Source: Anabaena cylindrica PCC 7122 (GTDB lineage Bacteria; Cyanobacteriota; Cyanobacteriia; Cyanobacteriales; Nostocaceae). Taken from it: a stretch of 64,000 bases of DNA. Position numbers and translations under genes: made by a program. Numbering within the stretch: position 1 is the first letter of the stretch; every line of letters begins with the position of its first letter. Where the stretch lies: contig NC_019771.1 in assembly GCF_000317695.1 (NCBI RefSeq), positions 5,570,001-5,634,000 of the forward strand. Direction: 5' to 3'. Below are positions 45,371 through 54,700 of this stretch, piece by piece. The notes under the pieces are model-generated. The model had not been told where the DNA came from. It saw only the letters and a program-made list of their open reading frames with translations, and did not search any database.

Positions 45371-45408
45371 GGTGCGTTACATTTGATTAACGCACCTTAT
45401 TTTTATTT
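45371..45408 (+). terminator. Hairpin terminator
   Basis: GGTGCGTTA (45371-45379) pairs with TAACGCACC (45388-45396) and is followed by TTATTTTTATTT. The hairpin also matches a common cyanobacterial GTGCGTTA repeat type. Confidence 0.75.
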
Positions 45409-45483
45409 GTATTGAGACTGACTCACACACAATGTTCCTAAGCCAAACAGACATAAAATGGAAAGACCCCAAACCTATTCCAT

Positions 45484-45957
45484 ATGAGTGAAACCGTTTA
45501 CATCGAAACCAGCATCTTGGGCTATCTCACAGCCAGATCAACCAAAAATCTGATCCTAGCTGCAAATATGGAGATAACCAGGGACTGGTGGGAGTTTCGA
45601 CGAAATGCCTTCATGCTTTACACGTCGGAGGCTGTCCTAGACGAAGTGGCACAGGGAGACGCAAAGATTGCAACTCAACGATTAGACATACTGCGAAACT
45701 TCCCCTTGTTGGAATTAAACGAAGTTGTACAAGGTTTAGCTGCACAATTTCTTGCTCGGAGTAATCTGCCTCCAAAAGCGAAGGTGGACGCAATTCACAT
45801 TGCCGCTGCTACCGTCCACGGCATGGATTATCTGCTAACGTGGAATTGTAAGCATATTGCCAATGCTCAAATCCAGGGAAAGTTGGCAGAGATTAGTCTC
45901 GATTTCGGTTATGTTCTGCCTATTCTTTGCACACCTAACGAATTAATGGGAGATTAG
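45484..45957 (+). CDS. PIN-domain VapC-type toxin
   Basis: A 157-residue PIN-domain protein, usually a ribonuclease toxin. The N-terminal strand is VYIETSILGYL, with Glu in the usual Asp position and a Thr/Ser following. A central acidic residue lies in SEAVLDEVAQGD, and the C-terminal block is VDAIHIAAATVHGMDYLLTWNCKHIANA, holding the conserved Asp and the WN.KH motif of this PIN subgroup. The next gene, 3 bp after its stop, is probably its antitoxin, here in toxin-first order. Confidence 0.8.
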   Translation: MSETVYIETSILGYLTARSTKNLILAANMEITRDWWEFRRNAFMLYTSEAVLDEVAQGDAKIATQRLDILRNFPLLELNEVVQGLAAQFLARSNLPPKAKVDAIHIAAATVHGMDYLLTWNCKHIANAQIQGKLAEISLDFGYVLPILCTPNELMGD

Positions 45958-45960
45958 ATC

Positions 45961-46188
45961 ATGTGGACAGATGAAATTGTCGAAGAAATCCACCAAATTC
46001 GTGAAAAGTACGCCAAGTCCTTCAACTATGACTTGGACGCAATATTTGCAGACTTACGTAAGAAGCAGGCCGAAAGCGGAAGAGAAGTTGTGAACTTATC
46101 GAGAAAGCCCGGTCTAACAACACGTTGGAGTGGACGGGCGAGAGATATGGGTGGTGATATAAAGGATACTAGCCACCGCGCAACTTAG
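45961..46188 (+). CDS. Probable antitoxin with altered C-terminus
   Basis: A 75-residue protein beginning MWTDEIVEEIHQIREKYAKS and including FNYDLDAIFADLRKKQAESG. The first ~52 residues match the usual small partner of this PIN group. The last ~22 (GLTTRWSGRARDMGG...) look unlike the rest and lie in a sequence that also replaces the end of the opposite-strand VapC gene, so the native end has probably been replaced. The ribosome site GGAG overlaps the toxin stop. Confidence 0.7.
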   Translation: MWTDEIVEEIHQIREKYAKSFNYDLDAIFADLRKKQAESGREVVNLSRKPGLTTRWSGRARDMGGDIKDTSHRAT

Positions 46189-46207
46189 CCTTTCGATTTT
46201 TTGGAGG
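46106..46207. other. attC-like or mobile sequence between two damaged TA genes
   Basis: This roughly 100-bp stretch replaces the C-terminal ends of two convergent toxin-antitoxin genes. It begins CCGGTCTAACAACACGTTGG, where GTCTAAC fits the RYYYAAC box of integron attC sites; the right side GCGCAACTTAGCC does not complete a clear GTTRRRY box. It is a possible degenerate attC or other small mobile sequence; I have not proved either. Confidence 0.3.
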
Positions 46208-46552
46208 AGCAGATGCAGTGGCAGCTATTAAACTATCCATAATCGGTAGTTTTTTCCCTTGTGCTTCAGATTGACCACAAATTTTTGCCCAAGTATCAAG
46301 AATATTCTCATTTAACGGTAAAGTTCTATTCTTAAATCTTTGTGCAAGTTTTTGTAGCCATTGCTCTAGTTTTTGATAGCGACTTGGTTGAGATTTTTCT
46401 ATTTTCACAATTCCTTTTTTGATTTCAGCTATAGTTATAATGCTAATGAATAAACTACTTTCTTTTTGCTCATCTATCCAGTTAATAACTTGTTGATTGG
46501 GTTGTTTTTTTACATATTCAGAAATAACACAAGTATCTAATAAATATTTCAT
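46169..46552 (-). pseudogene. Truncated VapC-type PIN toxin
   Basis: The frame encodes MKYLLDTCVISEYVKKQPN, an INWIDEQKESSLFIS region and MDSLIAATASA, typical of VapC. PIN proteins then continue with a strand and TRN..D motif carrying the last acidic residue. Here the sequence changes after SLIAATASA to PPKNRKAKLRGG and stops. The last ~25-30 residues are thus missing, so the toxin is probably inactive. The break is near 46207. Its antitoxin gene lies just upstream with an ATGA overlap. Confidence 0.75.
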
Positions 46553-46776
46553 AATATAATATCTCTACCTGTGTCTTGATCTCGTTCAAACAACGTTTCA
46601 GTTTCTTCTAATTCAGGTAAAAGAAGTAATTCCGATAATTTAACTTGAGATTGATTTGATTGAGCAATTTTATGTGTTTCTAACTCATATAACCAACGTT
46701 GAAGAATATTACTTTGTTCTTCTATTGGTAAACTTTTAACTGTTTCTATAACTTTTTGGATTAATTTTGTCGTCAT
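46549..46776 (-). CDS. VapB-like antitoxin
   Basis: A 75-residue protein starting at ATG 46776 (MTTKLIQKVIETVKSLPIEE). It has a leading helical part, QSNILQRWLYELE, then an acidic tail ELEETETLFERDQD. Its TGA overlaps the VapC start as ATGA, the usual antitoxin-toxin coupling. Seven extra residues would come from an upstream ATG. It resembles small cyanobacterial VapB-like antitoxins; the fold cannot be named. Confidence 0.7.
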   Translation of the reverse strand: MTTKLIQKVIETVKSLPIEEQSNILQRWLYELETHKIAQSNQSQVKLSELLLLPELEETETLFERDQDTGRDIIL

Positions 46777-47023
46777 AATATAATAATAGAGAATCATGGT
46801 ATTTATCTATTATAGCTATAGTACGATCGCTCGCCGTAGGTTAGTTAAACTATGAAACCCAACCGCGTCTCGTTTTTTCACTGATCTTGTCTCAGCAATT
46901 AAGATGGCGATCGCTTACCGCTCAATTGTGCCATTATCCTTACAATGACTTCTCCCATAAGCCATAAAAGTTAAAATTGATTCAGTATTTGCTATTATGT
47001 GAGGTAGAAACTAGATAAAGTCT

Positions 47024-47356
47024 ATGACTCTAGCAATTTCCCTTGAACCCGCACCAATAGAGACTGATCCTCAAGGTGTTGTAAGAGTTGCCAAAACTCG
47101 TGTAACCCTTGATACTGTTATTACTACTTTTCTTGAGGGTTGCACGCCAGAGGAGATAGGGGAGCAGTATCCATCGCTTCAATTATCAGATATCTACCTA
47201 GTTATTGGTTACTACCTTAGACATCGGAATGAGGTAAATATATACCTTGCAGAACGTCAACGTCAAGCAAATATAATTCAGCAGGAAGCTGAACAACGTT
47301 TTAGCCCTTTAGGAATACGCGATCGTCTACTCGCTAGGCGAAATCAATCCAGGTAA
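47024..47356 (+). CDS. DUF433 family antitoxin-like protein
   Basis: A 110-residue protein with the DUF433 helical HTH core: RVAKTRVTLDTVITTFLEG, CTPEEIGEQYPSLQLSDIY and VIGYYLRH. DUF433 proteins are the usual antitoxins of DUF5615 PIN-like toxins, and the next gene, 6 bp away, is such a toxin, although truncated. The C-terminal tail is basic and Gln-rich. Confidence 0.88.
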   Translation: MTLAISLEPAPIETDPQGVVRVAKTRVTLDTVITTFLEGCTPEEIGEQYPSLQLSDIYLVIGYYLRHRNEVNIYLAERQRQANIIQQEAEQRFSPLGIRDRLLARRNQSR

Positions 47357-47362
47357 TCTAAA

Positions 47363-47566
47363 ATGACTCGATTCCTGGCTGACGAAAACTTTAATAACCA
47401 AATTGTGCGAGGTGTTCTTTGCCAAGCCCCAGACATTGATATTGTGCGTGTTCAAGATGTGGATTTGTCGGGAGTAGACGATCCATATATCTCGTTCCCA
47501 GTCTCTGACTGGGAATGCAAACAAGAGGCTCTGCCTCTACTTTACATGGAAGGCAGAGCCTTCTAA
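47363..47566 (+). pseudogene. DUF5615 PIN-like toxin disrupted by a repeat element
   Basis: The frame begins TRFLADENFNNQIVRG and DIVRVQDVDLSGVDDP, the N-terminal third of DUF5615 proteins. These normally go on with a helix and a LLTHD/ heading strand holding catalytic acids. From YISFPVSDWECKQ the sequence comes from the palindromic element at 47489-47599, giving a nonsense tail and stop. The toxin is therefore almost certainly inactive. Confidence 0.82.
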
Positions 47567-47599
47567 AATCCATTCCCATACAGAGTATGGGAACGAGAT
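47489..47599. mobile_element. 111-bp palindromic interspersed element
   Basis: The ends ATCTCGTTCCCA and TGGGAACGAGAT are perfect 12-bp inverted repeats. Inside are smaller palindromes around CCCAGTCTCTGACTGGG and AGGCTCTGCCT. It is a non-autonomous MITE-like element of a type common in Nostocales. It lies inside the DUF5615 reading frame. No transposase gene is present here. Confidence 0.8.
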
Positions 47600-47665
47600 A
47601 AAACGAGAGAAAATTGACTAAATAACAACTCTCTTCCCTACTGCTATGAAGCCTATTGAAACTTT

Positions 47666-48172
47666 CTATGGCTCACCAAGGAAGTCTCTTTTGCCAACTT
47701 CTACACCGCAGTGTCGGAGAATGTTATAGGTTGTTGTGACATGGAAATAAAGATTTGGTAAAATAAAATACAGGAGATATGGCATTCCTTGAAAAGAAAG
47801 AGTGTTACCACCCACCTCTAAGGTAATTGCTTTCTCCTCTAAACCGTCGATTTGCTCAGGTTTAAAAGTATTTAAATGAGAGATCGTTTTCTGAACACGG
47901 TCAATAAGTTGAGGGAATGTGGTTTCAGTATCCTCAAATTTAGGTGCTTCTGTTCCTGCTAGTCTGGCAAGACCTCTGTTTACTATATCGGTGGCAATTT
48001 GTACTTGTCTTGATAATTGAAGCATATCTGGATATAGACGACTATTAATCAAAACAGCAGGATCTATTTTTTTTGTTTCTGCATATTTAGCACCTTTTTC
48101 AAGAATACCTATCAGATTATTCAGTGAGTGAATAGATACGGGTATTGAAGCTTTGTACATGGAAATGGTCAT
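47666..48172 (-). CDS. DUF1993 family protein
   Basis: A 168-residue four-helix protein of the DUF1993 family, related to DinB-like folds. It begins MTISMYKASIPVSIHSLNNL and has LINSRLYPDMLQLSRQVQIA, LIDRVQKTISHLNTF, then MPYLLYFILPNLYFHVTTTY and NILRHCGVEVGKRDFLG. The conserved histidine of FHVTTTY is present. Its function is not known; related folds bind metal or thiols. Confidence 0.88.
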   Translation of the reverse strand: MTISMYKASIPVSIHSLNNLIGILEKGAKYAETKKIDPAVLINSRLYPDMLQLSRQVQIATDIVNRGLARLAGTEAPKFEDTETTFPQLIDRVQKTISHLNTFKPEQIDGLEEKAITLEVGGNTLSFQGMPYLLYFILPNLYFHVTTTYNILRHCGVEVGKRDFLGEP

Positions 48173-48263
48173 TGATATTTCTCCAGAAAGAATTCAAGCA
48201 AGTTTGATATGTCCCATCTAATCTTAAAGGATTAATTAAGAGTAGGTAAAAAGCTAATATTTA

Positions 48264-49298
48264 TTATGGGAGTTGCCAAATTCTAATTGTCCCATCTTCG
48301 CTACTACTAGCTAGAATTTTTTGATCAGGACTGATAGCAATTGCCTCTACCGGAGTTGTATCACCTCTGATAGTGGAAAGTAGTTCCCCAGTTCGCCAAT
48401 TCCAGAATTTGATTTTGCCATTAAAGTTGCCGGTAATCATGGTTTTTCCATCTGGAGTCAGGATGATTGAATTAATTGAATCTGTATTCTGACTAAAATC
48501 ACGTAACAATTTACCTGTACTTAATTCCCAAAGTTTGATAGTGTTAATGGCACTATCTTTATCCACAAGCTGACCAAAACTGCCACTAATCAAAATTTTG
48601 TTATCCAAACTGATAGCCAATGCAGCAATACCCGGTGGATGATTCATACTGTGCAAGAGTTTTCCAGTATGCAGATTCCACAGTTTAATCTCTTCTGTAG
48701 CTGCTCCACCACTACCACTGACAAGAATTTGACCATTGGGACTAATAGCAACACGACTAATATAATCTAAATGTCCTACAAGAGTATGGAGTAGTATTCC
48801 GGTTTGTAAATTCCAAAACTGGATTTGACGGTCATCACTACCACTGACAAGTGTTTTGCCGTCAGCACTGATTGCAACTGTTTCTACTGGCAGTGAATGT
48901 CCCCCGATAGTTAAAAGTAGTTTTTTTGTAGACAGATTCCAAACCTTGACGGTATGATCAATATCTCCACTGACGAGAATCTGACTGTTTGCTGCACCCA
49001 TAGCAATAGAGGTAATTCCTTCTGATTTTTCTGTCAGAGTATTCAGAAGTTTACCAGTTTGCAAGTTCCAAATTTTAATGCTTCCTGACCGACTACCACC
49101 AATTAATTTTTTGCCATCAGAGCTAATCATAATTGCTGGAACTCTTTCCGACTCTTTTAATGTGAAAATTGGTTGACTACTTTGGCTCAGGTGAGTTGTT
49201 GAATGAGGAGTCGTAGGCATCAATGAATTGGAGGGAAGGCAAGGAATAGTAACGCTTAAAGCAGCTGCTGTTAAAATTTTCCAGGAGATTAGATTCAT
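48264..49298 (-). CDS. Secreted or periplasmic WD40-repeat protein
   Basis: A 344-residue beta-propeller. I start at ATG 49298 (MNLISWKILTAAALSVTIPC), which gives a signal-like N-terminus; the longer frame overlaps the divergent ligase gene. Seven WD40-type repeats are visible, each with patterns such as SGSDDRQIQFWNLQTG and SSSEDGTIRIW at the end. No enzyme domain is attached. It is probably a scaffold outside the cytoplasm. It is divergent from the PaaK-like gene by 70 bp. Confidence 0.85.
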   Translation of the reverse strand: MNLISWKILTAAALSVTIPCLPSNSLMPTTPHSTTHLSQSSQPIFTLKESERVPAIMISSDGKKLIGGSRSGSIKIWNLQTGKLLNTLTEKSEGITSIAMGAANSQILVSGDIDHTVKVWNLSTKKLLLTIGGHSLPVETVAISADGKTLVSGSDDRQIQFWNLQTGILLHTLVGHLDYISRVAISPNGQILVSGSGGAATEEIKLWNLHTGKLLHSMNHPPGIAALAISLDNKILISGSFGQLVDKDSAINTIKLWELSTGKLLRDFSQNTDSINSIILTPDGKTMITGNFNGKIKFWNWRTGELLSTIRGDTTPVEAIAISPDQKILASSSEDGTIRIWQLP

Positions 49299-49368
49299 AG
49301 CTAAAAAATTGCATTTATAGATAAAATACTGAGAAAGAGCGACCAGATTTTTTCCACGCACAAGCCTT

Positions 49369-50871
49369 ATGAAACCCCAAACACCATCGGCAAGGGCAAT
49401 TCTGGGATTAGAAAGTTTTATATCGACTCCCTTAGCAGAGAAACTAGAACAGCATCTTAACATTGACTCTCAAGAAATAGCTTTGACATTATTTCAAGAT
49501 GTCGCTGCCAGTGTACCCGCTTACCAGGCATTTTTAACAGAACAAGGCATCAACCCTGGAGATATTCAAACATTAGAAGATTTCCAGAAATTACCAAAAA
49601 TTAATAAAGAAAATTATATTTCCCGTTATTCTTTGCCCCAATTATGTAATAATGGAAAATTAGGAAGCTGTGATATGATCGCAGCTTCCTCTGGCTCAAC
49701 AGGTAAACCCACCTTTTGGCCGCGCTTCCTTACCGATGAACTAGAAATAGCCACGAGATTTGAACAGATATTTCACGATAGTTTTGATGCAGATAATAAA
49801 CAGACATTAGCTGTAATTTGTTTCACCTTGGGAACATGGGTGGGGGGAATGTTCACCACCAATTGCTGTCGATATCTTGCTTGTAAAGGTTATCCTATCA
49901 CAATCATTACACCAGGTAACAACAAAACTGAAATCTTGCGAATTGTCCAGGAACTTGGTAATAACTTTGAGCAAGTTGTCTTATTAGGATATCCCCCGTT
50001 TCTTAAAGATGTAATTGATACTGGTATTGCCAATAATGTGCAGTGGGGACAATATCAAATTAAACTAGTGATGGCAGGAGAAGTATTTAGTGAAGAATGG
50101 CGTAACCTAGTTGGTGAAAGAGTAAATTCTCAAAATCTTTGTTATGATTTTGCTTCCATGTATGGAACAGCAGACGCAGGAGTTTTAGGCAACGAAACAC
50201 CTTTAAGTATTTGCATTCGGCGATTTTTAGCAGCAAATCCTCAAGCAGCTAAAGCATTATTTGGTGAATCTCGTTTACCAACATTAGTACAATATGATCC
50301 TTGTAGTCGCTTCTTTGAAGTTGAAAATGGGAATTTGCTATTTTCTGGTAAAAATGGCATTCCTTTAATTAGATATAATATCTTAGATCAAGGTGGGTTA
50401 ATTAGTTATGAAGAGATGCTGAAATTTTTAGCGAAATGGGATTTTAACCCCTTTGCAGAATTACAGCAAAATCGAGGAATTCATCAATTACCATTTGTTT
50501 ACGTTTTTGGACGTTCTAATTTTACAGTTTCTTATTTTGGTGCAAATATTTATCCAGAAAATGTGACAGTCGGTTTAGAACAACCAATAATTAGAGAATG
50601 GGTAACAGGTAAATTTGTTTTACAGGTAAAAGAAGACTCAGATAAAAATCGCTTTTTATCTATAGTTGTGGAATTAGCACCGGGTGTAGAAAGTAGTGCA
50701 GAAAAAAAGGAATCTATAACTGTTTCTATTCTTTCCCAATTGTTGCGTTTAAATAGTGAATTTGCTAATTATGTTTCCCCAGAATATCAAACACCACAAG
50801 TAGAATTAAAACCTACTGGTGATATTGAGTATTTTCCTATGGGTGTCAAACATAGATATACACGAAAATAG
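49369..50871 (+). CDS. Phenylacetate-CoA-ligase-like adenylating enzyme
   Basis: A 500-residue member of the PaaK branch of the acyl-adenylate superfamily. The ATP-binding P-loop SSGSTGKPTFWPR is at residues ~103-115. Later are SMYGTADAG near 264-272 and the LIRYNILDQGG region near 335, followed by a C-terminal subdomain beginning about residue 385 (VYVFGRSNFTVSYFGANIYP). Members activate aromatic or other acids to CoA thioesters or adenylates; the substrate is unknown. No polyketide or peptide synthetase genes are near. Confidence 0.88.
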   Translation: MKPQTPSARAILGLESFISTPLAEKLEQHLNIDSQEIALTLFQDVAASVPAYQAFLTEQGINPGDIQTLEDFQKLPKINKENYISRYSLPQLCNNGKLGSCDMIAASSGSTGKPTFWPRFLTDELEIATRFEQIFHDSFDADNKQTLAVICFTLGTWVGGMFTTNCCRYLACKGYPITIITPGNNKTEILRIVQELGNNFEQVVLLGYPPFLKDVIDTGIANNVQWGQYQIKLVMAGEVFSEEWRNLVGERVNSQNLCYDFASMYGTADAGVLGNETPLSICIRRFLAANPQAAKALFGESRLPTLVQYDPCSRFFEVENGNLLFSGKNGIPLIRYNILDQGGLISYEEMLKFLAKWDFNPFAELQQNRGIHQLPFVYVFGRSNFTVSYFGANIYPENVTVGLEQPIIREWVTGKFVLQVKEDSDKNRFLSIVVELAPGVESSAEKKESITVSILSQLLRLNSEFANYVSPEYQTPQVELKPTGDIEYFPMGVKHRYTRK

Positions 50872-50945
50872 GATGTAGTAAATATTAGAAATGGTGTAAT
50901 AATTCAGGAGTCAGGATTTAGTGTCAAGATGCTTTCAGCAACAAA

Positions 50946-51024
50946 TTTGTAGGTTGGGTTAAGCGACAGCGCAACCCAACAACAAGCTAAATGTCGGTTT
51001 TTTAGTGTCAACCCAACCTACAAA
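50946..51024. repeat. TTTGTAGGTTGGGTT palindromic element
   Basis: Fifteen-base inverted repeats TTTGTAGGTTGGGTT and AACCCAACCTACAAA (50946-50960 and 51010-51024) bound this element. The inside has a GCAACCCAAC copy. It follows the ligase gene and may act as a terminator. Confidence 0.82.
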
Positions 51025-51032
51025 ATTGCTAA

Positions 51033-51251
51033 TCAATGATGTCTTCTATTACGTCTATAGTAACGACATCTATAATACCTGCCATGATAATATCTGTAAC
51101 GATTTCTGCCAGTACAAGTCCGATAACGTCTGACTTGGGTAGTCGTATGACGACGACGATAAGTATTATGTGCAGAAGCATCTTCCACAATACCCAACAC
51201 TGACATAGACGCTATCAAAGTAGCGAGAACAACAGATGCAATACGTTTCAT
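51033..51251 (-). CDS. Small secreted Arg/Tyr-rich protein, 72 aa
   Basis: An N-terminal signal peptide (RIASVVLATLIASMSVLGIV...ASA) is followed by a basic mature part made of RRYRTCTGRNRYRYYHGRYY and YRRNRRHH-like units, with two Cys. Net charge is strongly positive. It may bind nucleic acid or wall polymers or act as a precursor. I do not recognise a family. The compositional bias makes it easy to overlook. Confidence 0.6.
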   Translation of the reverse strand: MKRIASVVLATLIASMSVLGIVEDASAHNTYRRRHTTTQVRRYRTCTGRNRYRYYHGRYYRCRYYRRNRRHH

Positions 51252-51766
51252 AGGTATATTTTGAAGAGTCGGTAATTATTTCTACAAGCGCAGGAAGTTG
51301 ACGAAGCGGAGATTCCAATCAAGCTTTAAATAGATATTATCACCAAAAATTATTCGTGAATAAAAAGATTTTTATCATAAAATCTCTTCATTATGATCGG
51401 AGTTGTAAATTTCTGCTAGATGCCTTGCTAGTGCTGGTAAAAGCTGAAGATTGTAAACATTATTTGTGAGGGTTTCACAATAAACTTGAAAGCGTTGATT
51501 CCTGGTTTAATAATTATTCTGACTCGTAAATTCTTAGGATTATCTTAATCTTGTGTTTTACCTAACTTAGTATTATCTTAATCTTTTCATGAAATTATTG
51601 CTGGTGAGATGAGGATTTTACCATACTCATTTCGAGCAAATTGAATTAAAAATTTCATTTCTATAAACTCCTCTTGTTGAACTGAGGGGGGTATTTGATG
51701 GCATGAGTCAAAAGAAATTCAATATTGCCTGAAAAGCGAAAATCAAAAAGTAGAGATACTAAATAT
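51252..51766. other. Upstream region of the GDPD gene
   Basis: A 515-bp spacer with the divergent promoter of the Arg/Tyr protein on one side and the Pho box (51533-51584) on the other. No gene is seen. A TTG at 51725 opens the downstream frame 14 codons earlier, but I favour ATG 51767. Confidence 0.5.
51533..51584 (+). promoter_or_regulatory. Pho box, five 8-bp units at 11-bp spacing
   Basis: Units start at 51533, 51544, 51555, 51566 and 51577: CTTAGGAT, CTTAATCT, GTTTTACC, CTTAGTAT and CTTAATCT, each followed by a 3-bp gap. This matches the cyanobacterial Pho box (tandem 8-mers PyTTAAPyPy(T/A) with 3-bp spacers) bound by PhoB/SphR under phosphate starvation. It lies about 183 bp before the GDPD start. 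Confidence 0.75.
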
Positions 51767-54700
51767 ATGGTTTCCCAAGTTGAGTTGATAGGTTTTGCGT
51801 CTCTCCCTGCTGATACCTTTGCTGAAGGGCCAGCGTCAGGAAATGGTATTTCTGGAAATGATAGAACCGGCCCTTTTCCAGGACAACCAATACAAGGTTT
51901 CAGCGGTGTACAATTTGCGGACGATAAGAGTTTCTACTTCCTGTCAGATAATGGCTACGGTGCAAAAGATAATAGTGCAGATTATTTACTACGTATCCAT
52001 CGAGTAGATCCTGATTTTAAGGGAACAGAAAATGGCAATGGCACTGTTAATACTTTAGATTTTATTCAACTTTCTGATCCTGATAACAGGATTCCTTTCA
52101 CAATTGTCAATGAAGGAACTAGTGCCAGATTACTAACTGGTGCAGATTTTGATATTGAATCATTTGTAATTGATAAAGATGGTTCGATCTGGATTGGTGA
52201 AGAATTTGGGCCTTATCTGTTACATTTTGATGCCACTGGCAAATTGTTAGATGCACCTATTTCTACACCTAATACCGTTACATTAAATACCTTAAATGGG
52301 GAAGCACCAATTGTTATTGGACATCGGGGTGCAAGTGGTGAATTACCAGAACATACTCTGGGATCTTATAAGTTAGCAATTGAACGAGGTGCAGATTTCA
52401 TTGAACCAGATTTAGTTTCTACTAAGGATGGTGTGCTAATTGCCCGTCACGAACCAATGCTGGATGATACTACCAATGTAGCAGAAGTTTTTGGTGCTGA
52501 TCGCAAATCTACCAAAATGCTGGATGGTGTCGAAGTGACGGCATACTTTGCTTCTGATTTTACTTTGGCAGAAATCAAAACTCTGCGGGCAAGAATGCCC
52601 CAAAGTTTCCGTCCTCAAGTGTTTAATGATTTGTATGAGATTCCTACTTTGGCGGAAATCATCGAATTAGTTAAACAGGTAGAATTAGATACGGGTCGCA
52701 AAATTGGTATCTATCCAGAAACCAAACATCCAACTTTTCACGATGATTTAGGATTGTCTTTAGAAGATCCGCTGTTAGCAACTCTAGAAGCAGCAGATTT
52801 CACTGATCCTAGTCGGATATTTATCCAATCTTTTGAAGTTGCTAACCTCAAAGAACTAAATGGGAAGACTGATATTCCTCTGGTTCAGTTGTTGGATGCT
52901 TATGATGTGGCACTTGATGGTTCTCTAATTTATGAATCGGTCAATGCCAGACCATACGATTTTACAGTTAACGGTGACACACGCACCTATGGCGATCTAC
53001 AAACATCAGCAGGTTTAGCAGAAATTGCTACCTATGCGGATGGTATTGGCCCCTGGAAACGGATGATTGTTTCTGTGAAAGGTGTGGATGCTAATGGTGA
53101 TGGTGCTGCGGATGATGTGAATGGTGATGGTGCAGTTAACGATGCGGATAAAACTTTAACTGCTCCTAGTAGTTTAGTCCAAGATGCCCATGATGCGGGT
53201 TTGGTGGTACATCCTTACACCTTCCGCAACGAAGGACGTTATTTAGCCTCAGACTATAATGGCGATCCAGCGGCAGAGTTTAAACAGTTTATCAATTTGG
53301 GTGTTGATGGCTATTTTACCGATTTTCCCGGCACAGGTGACTTAGTACGCGATCGCATCACTAGTCCATTCGTTAGATCGCCCCAAAACCCCGACGTACT
53401 TGCCAAAACTGAGTTTAACACCTTAGATGGTAATGCACCTTTAGTTATTGGTCACAGAGGTGCAAGTGGTTCACGTCCTGAACATACCTTAGCAGCTTAC
53501 AAATTAGCGATCGCAGATGGGGCTGATTTTATTGAACCTGATTTGGTAGCCACCAAAGACGGAATTTTAGTAGCACGTCACGAAAACGCCTTAGCAATTC
53601 TCAATGCTGATGGTACAATTAACCGCACGGATACCAGCACAGATATTGCTACCCGTCCAGAATTTGCAGATCGTAAAACCACTAAAGTTGTTGATGGTCG
53701 CACCATTACGGGTTGGTTTACCGAAGACCTGACCCTAGCAGAAATTAAAACCCTCAAAGCGATCGAAAGACTACCAGACCTGCGGGGAACAGAATATGAC
53801 AATGACAACTTAGAAGTTCCCACTCTCCAAGAAATCATTGATTTAGTCAAACAGGTAGAAACAGAAACAGGTCGCAAAATTGGTATTTATCCAGAAACCA
53901 AACACCCCACTTACTTTGCAACTGAAGGTACACTCCTGGATGGAACTACCAAAATCAACACCAGTTTAGGACAGCTACTAGTTGACACCTTAGTTGCGAA
54001 TAACTTCACAGATCCAAAACGGGTATTTATCCAATCCTTTGAAGTAGGCAATCTCCAAGAACTACATGATGTTCTCATGCCTGCTAAGAATATTGACATT
54101 CCACTAATTCAACTCTATGGGGGAGCCACACAAAAGCCCTATGATTTTGTAGTTAGTGGAGATCCTCGCACTTACGGCGCTCTAACCACACCAGCAGAAC
54201 TAGCTAAAATTGTCGAGTATGCCTCTGGTATTGGCCCTAATAAACGTTTAATTATCCCCGCTAACACCGTAGATAACAATGGTGATGGTCAACCAGATGA
54301 CCTCAATGGTGATGGCACAATTAACGAAGCTGATAGAGTTCTTGGTACTCCCACCACCTTAGTCCAAGATGCCCATGAAGCAGGTTTGCTTGTACATCCC
54401 TACACCTTCCGTAATGAAGAACTTTTTCTGGCATCAGACTACAATGGTGATCCGAAAGCTGAATATGAACAGTTTATCGAATTGGGAATTGATGGTTATT
54501 TTACCGACTTCCCCAGTACAGGCGATTTGGTACGCGACCAACTTGTAGGGGAAGTTGTTGTTTCTAATCTTAACCGTTCTCAAGGTTTTGAAGGTATGGC
54601 TATTAGTCCCGACCAAAAAACCTTATATCCTTTACTAGAAGGAACAGTTTACGGTGATCCTGTCGGTTCACTGCGAATCTATAAATTTGATGTCGCTTCT

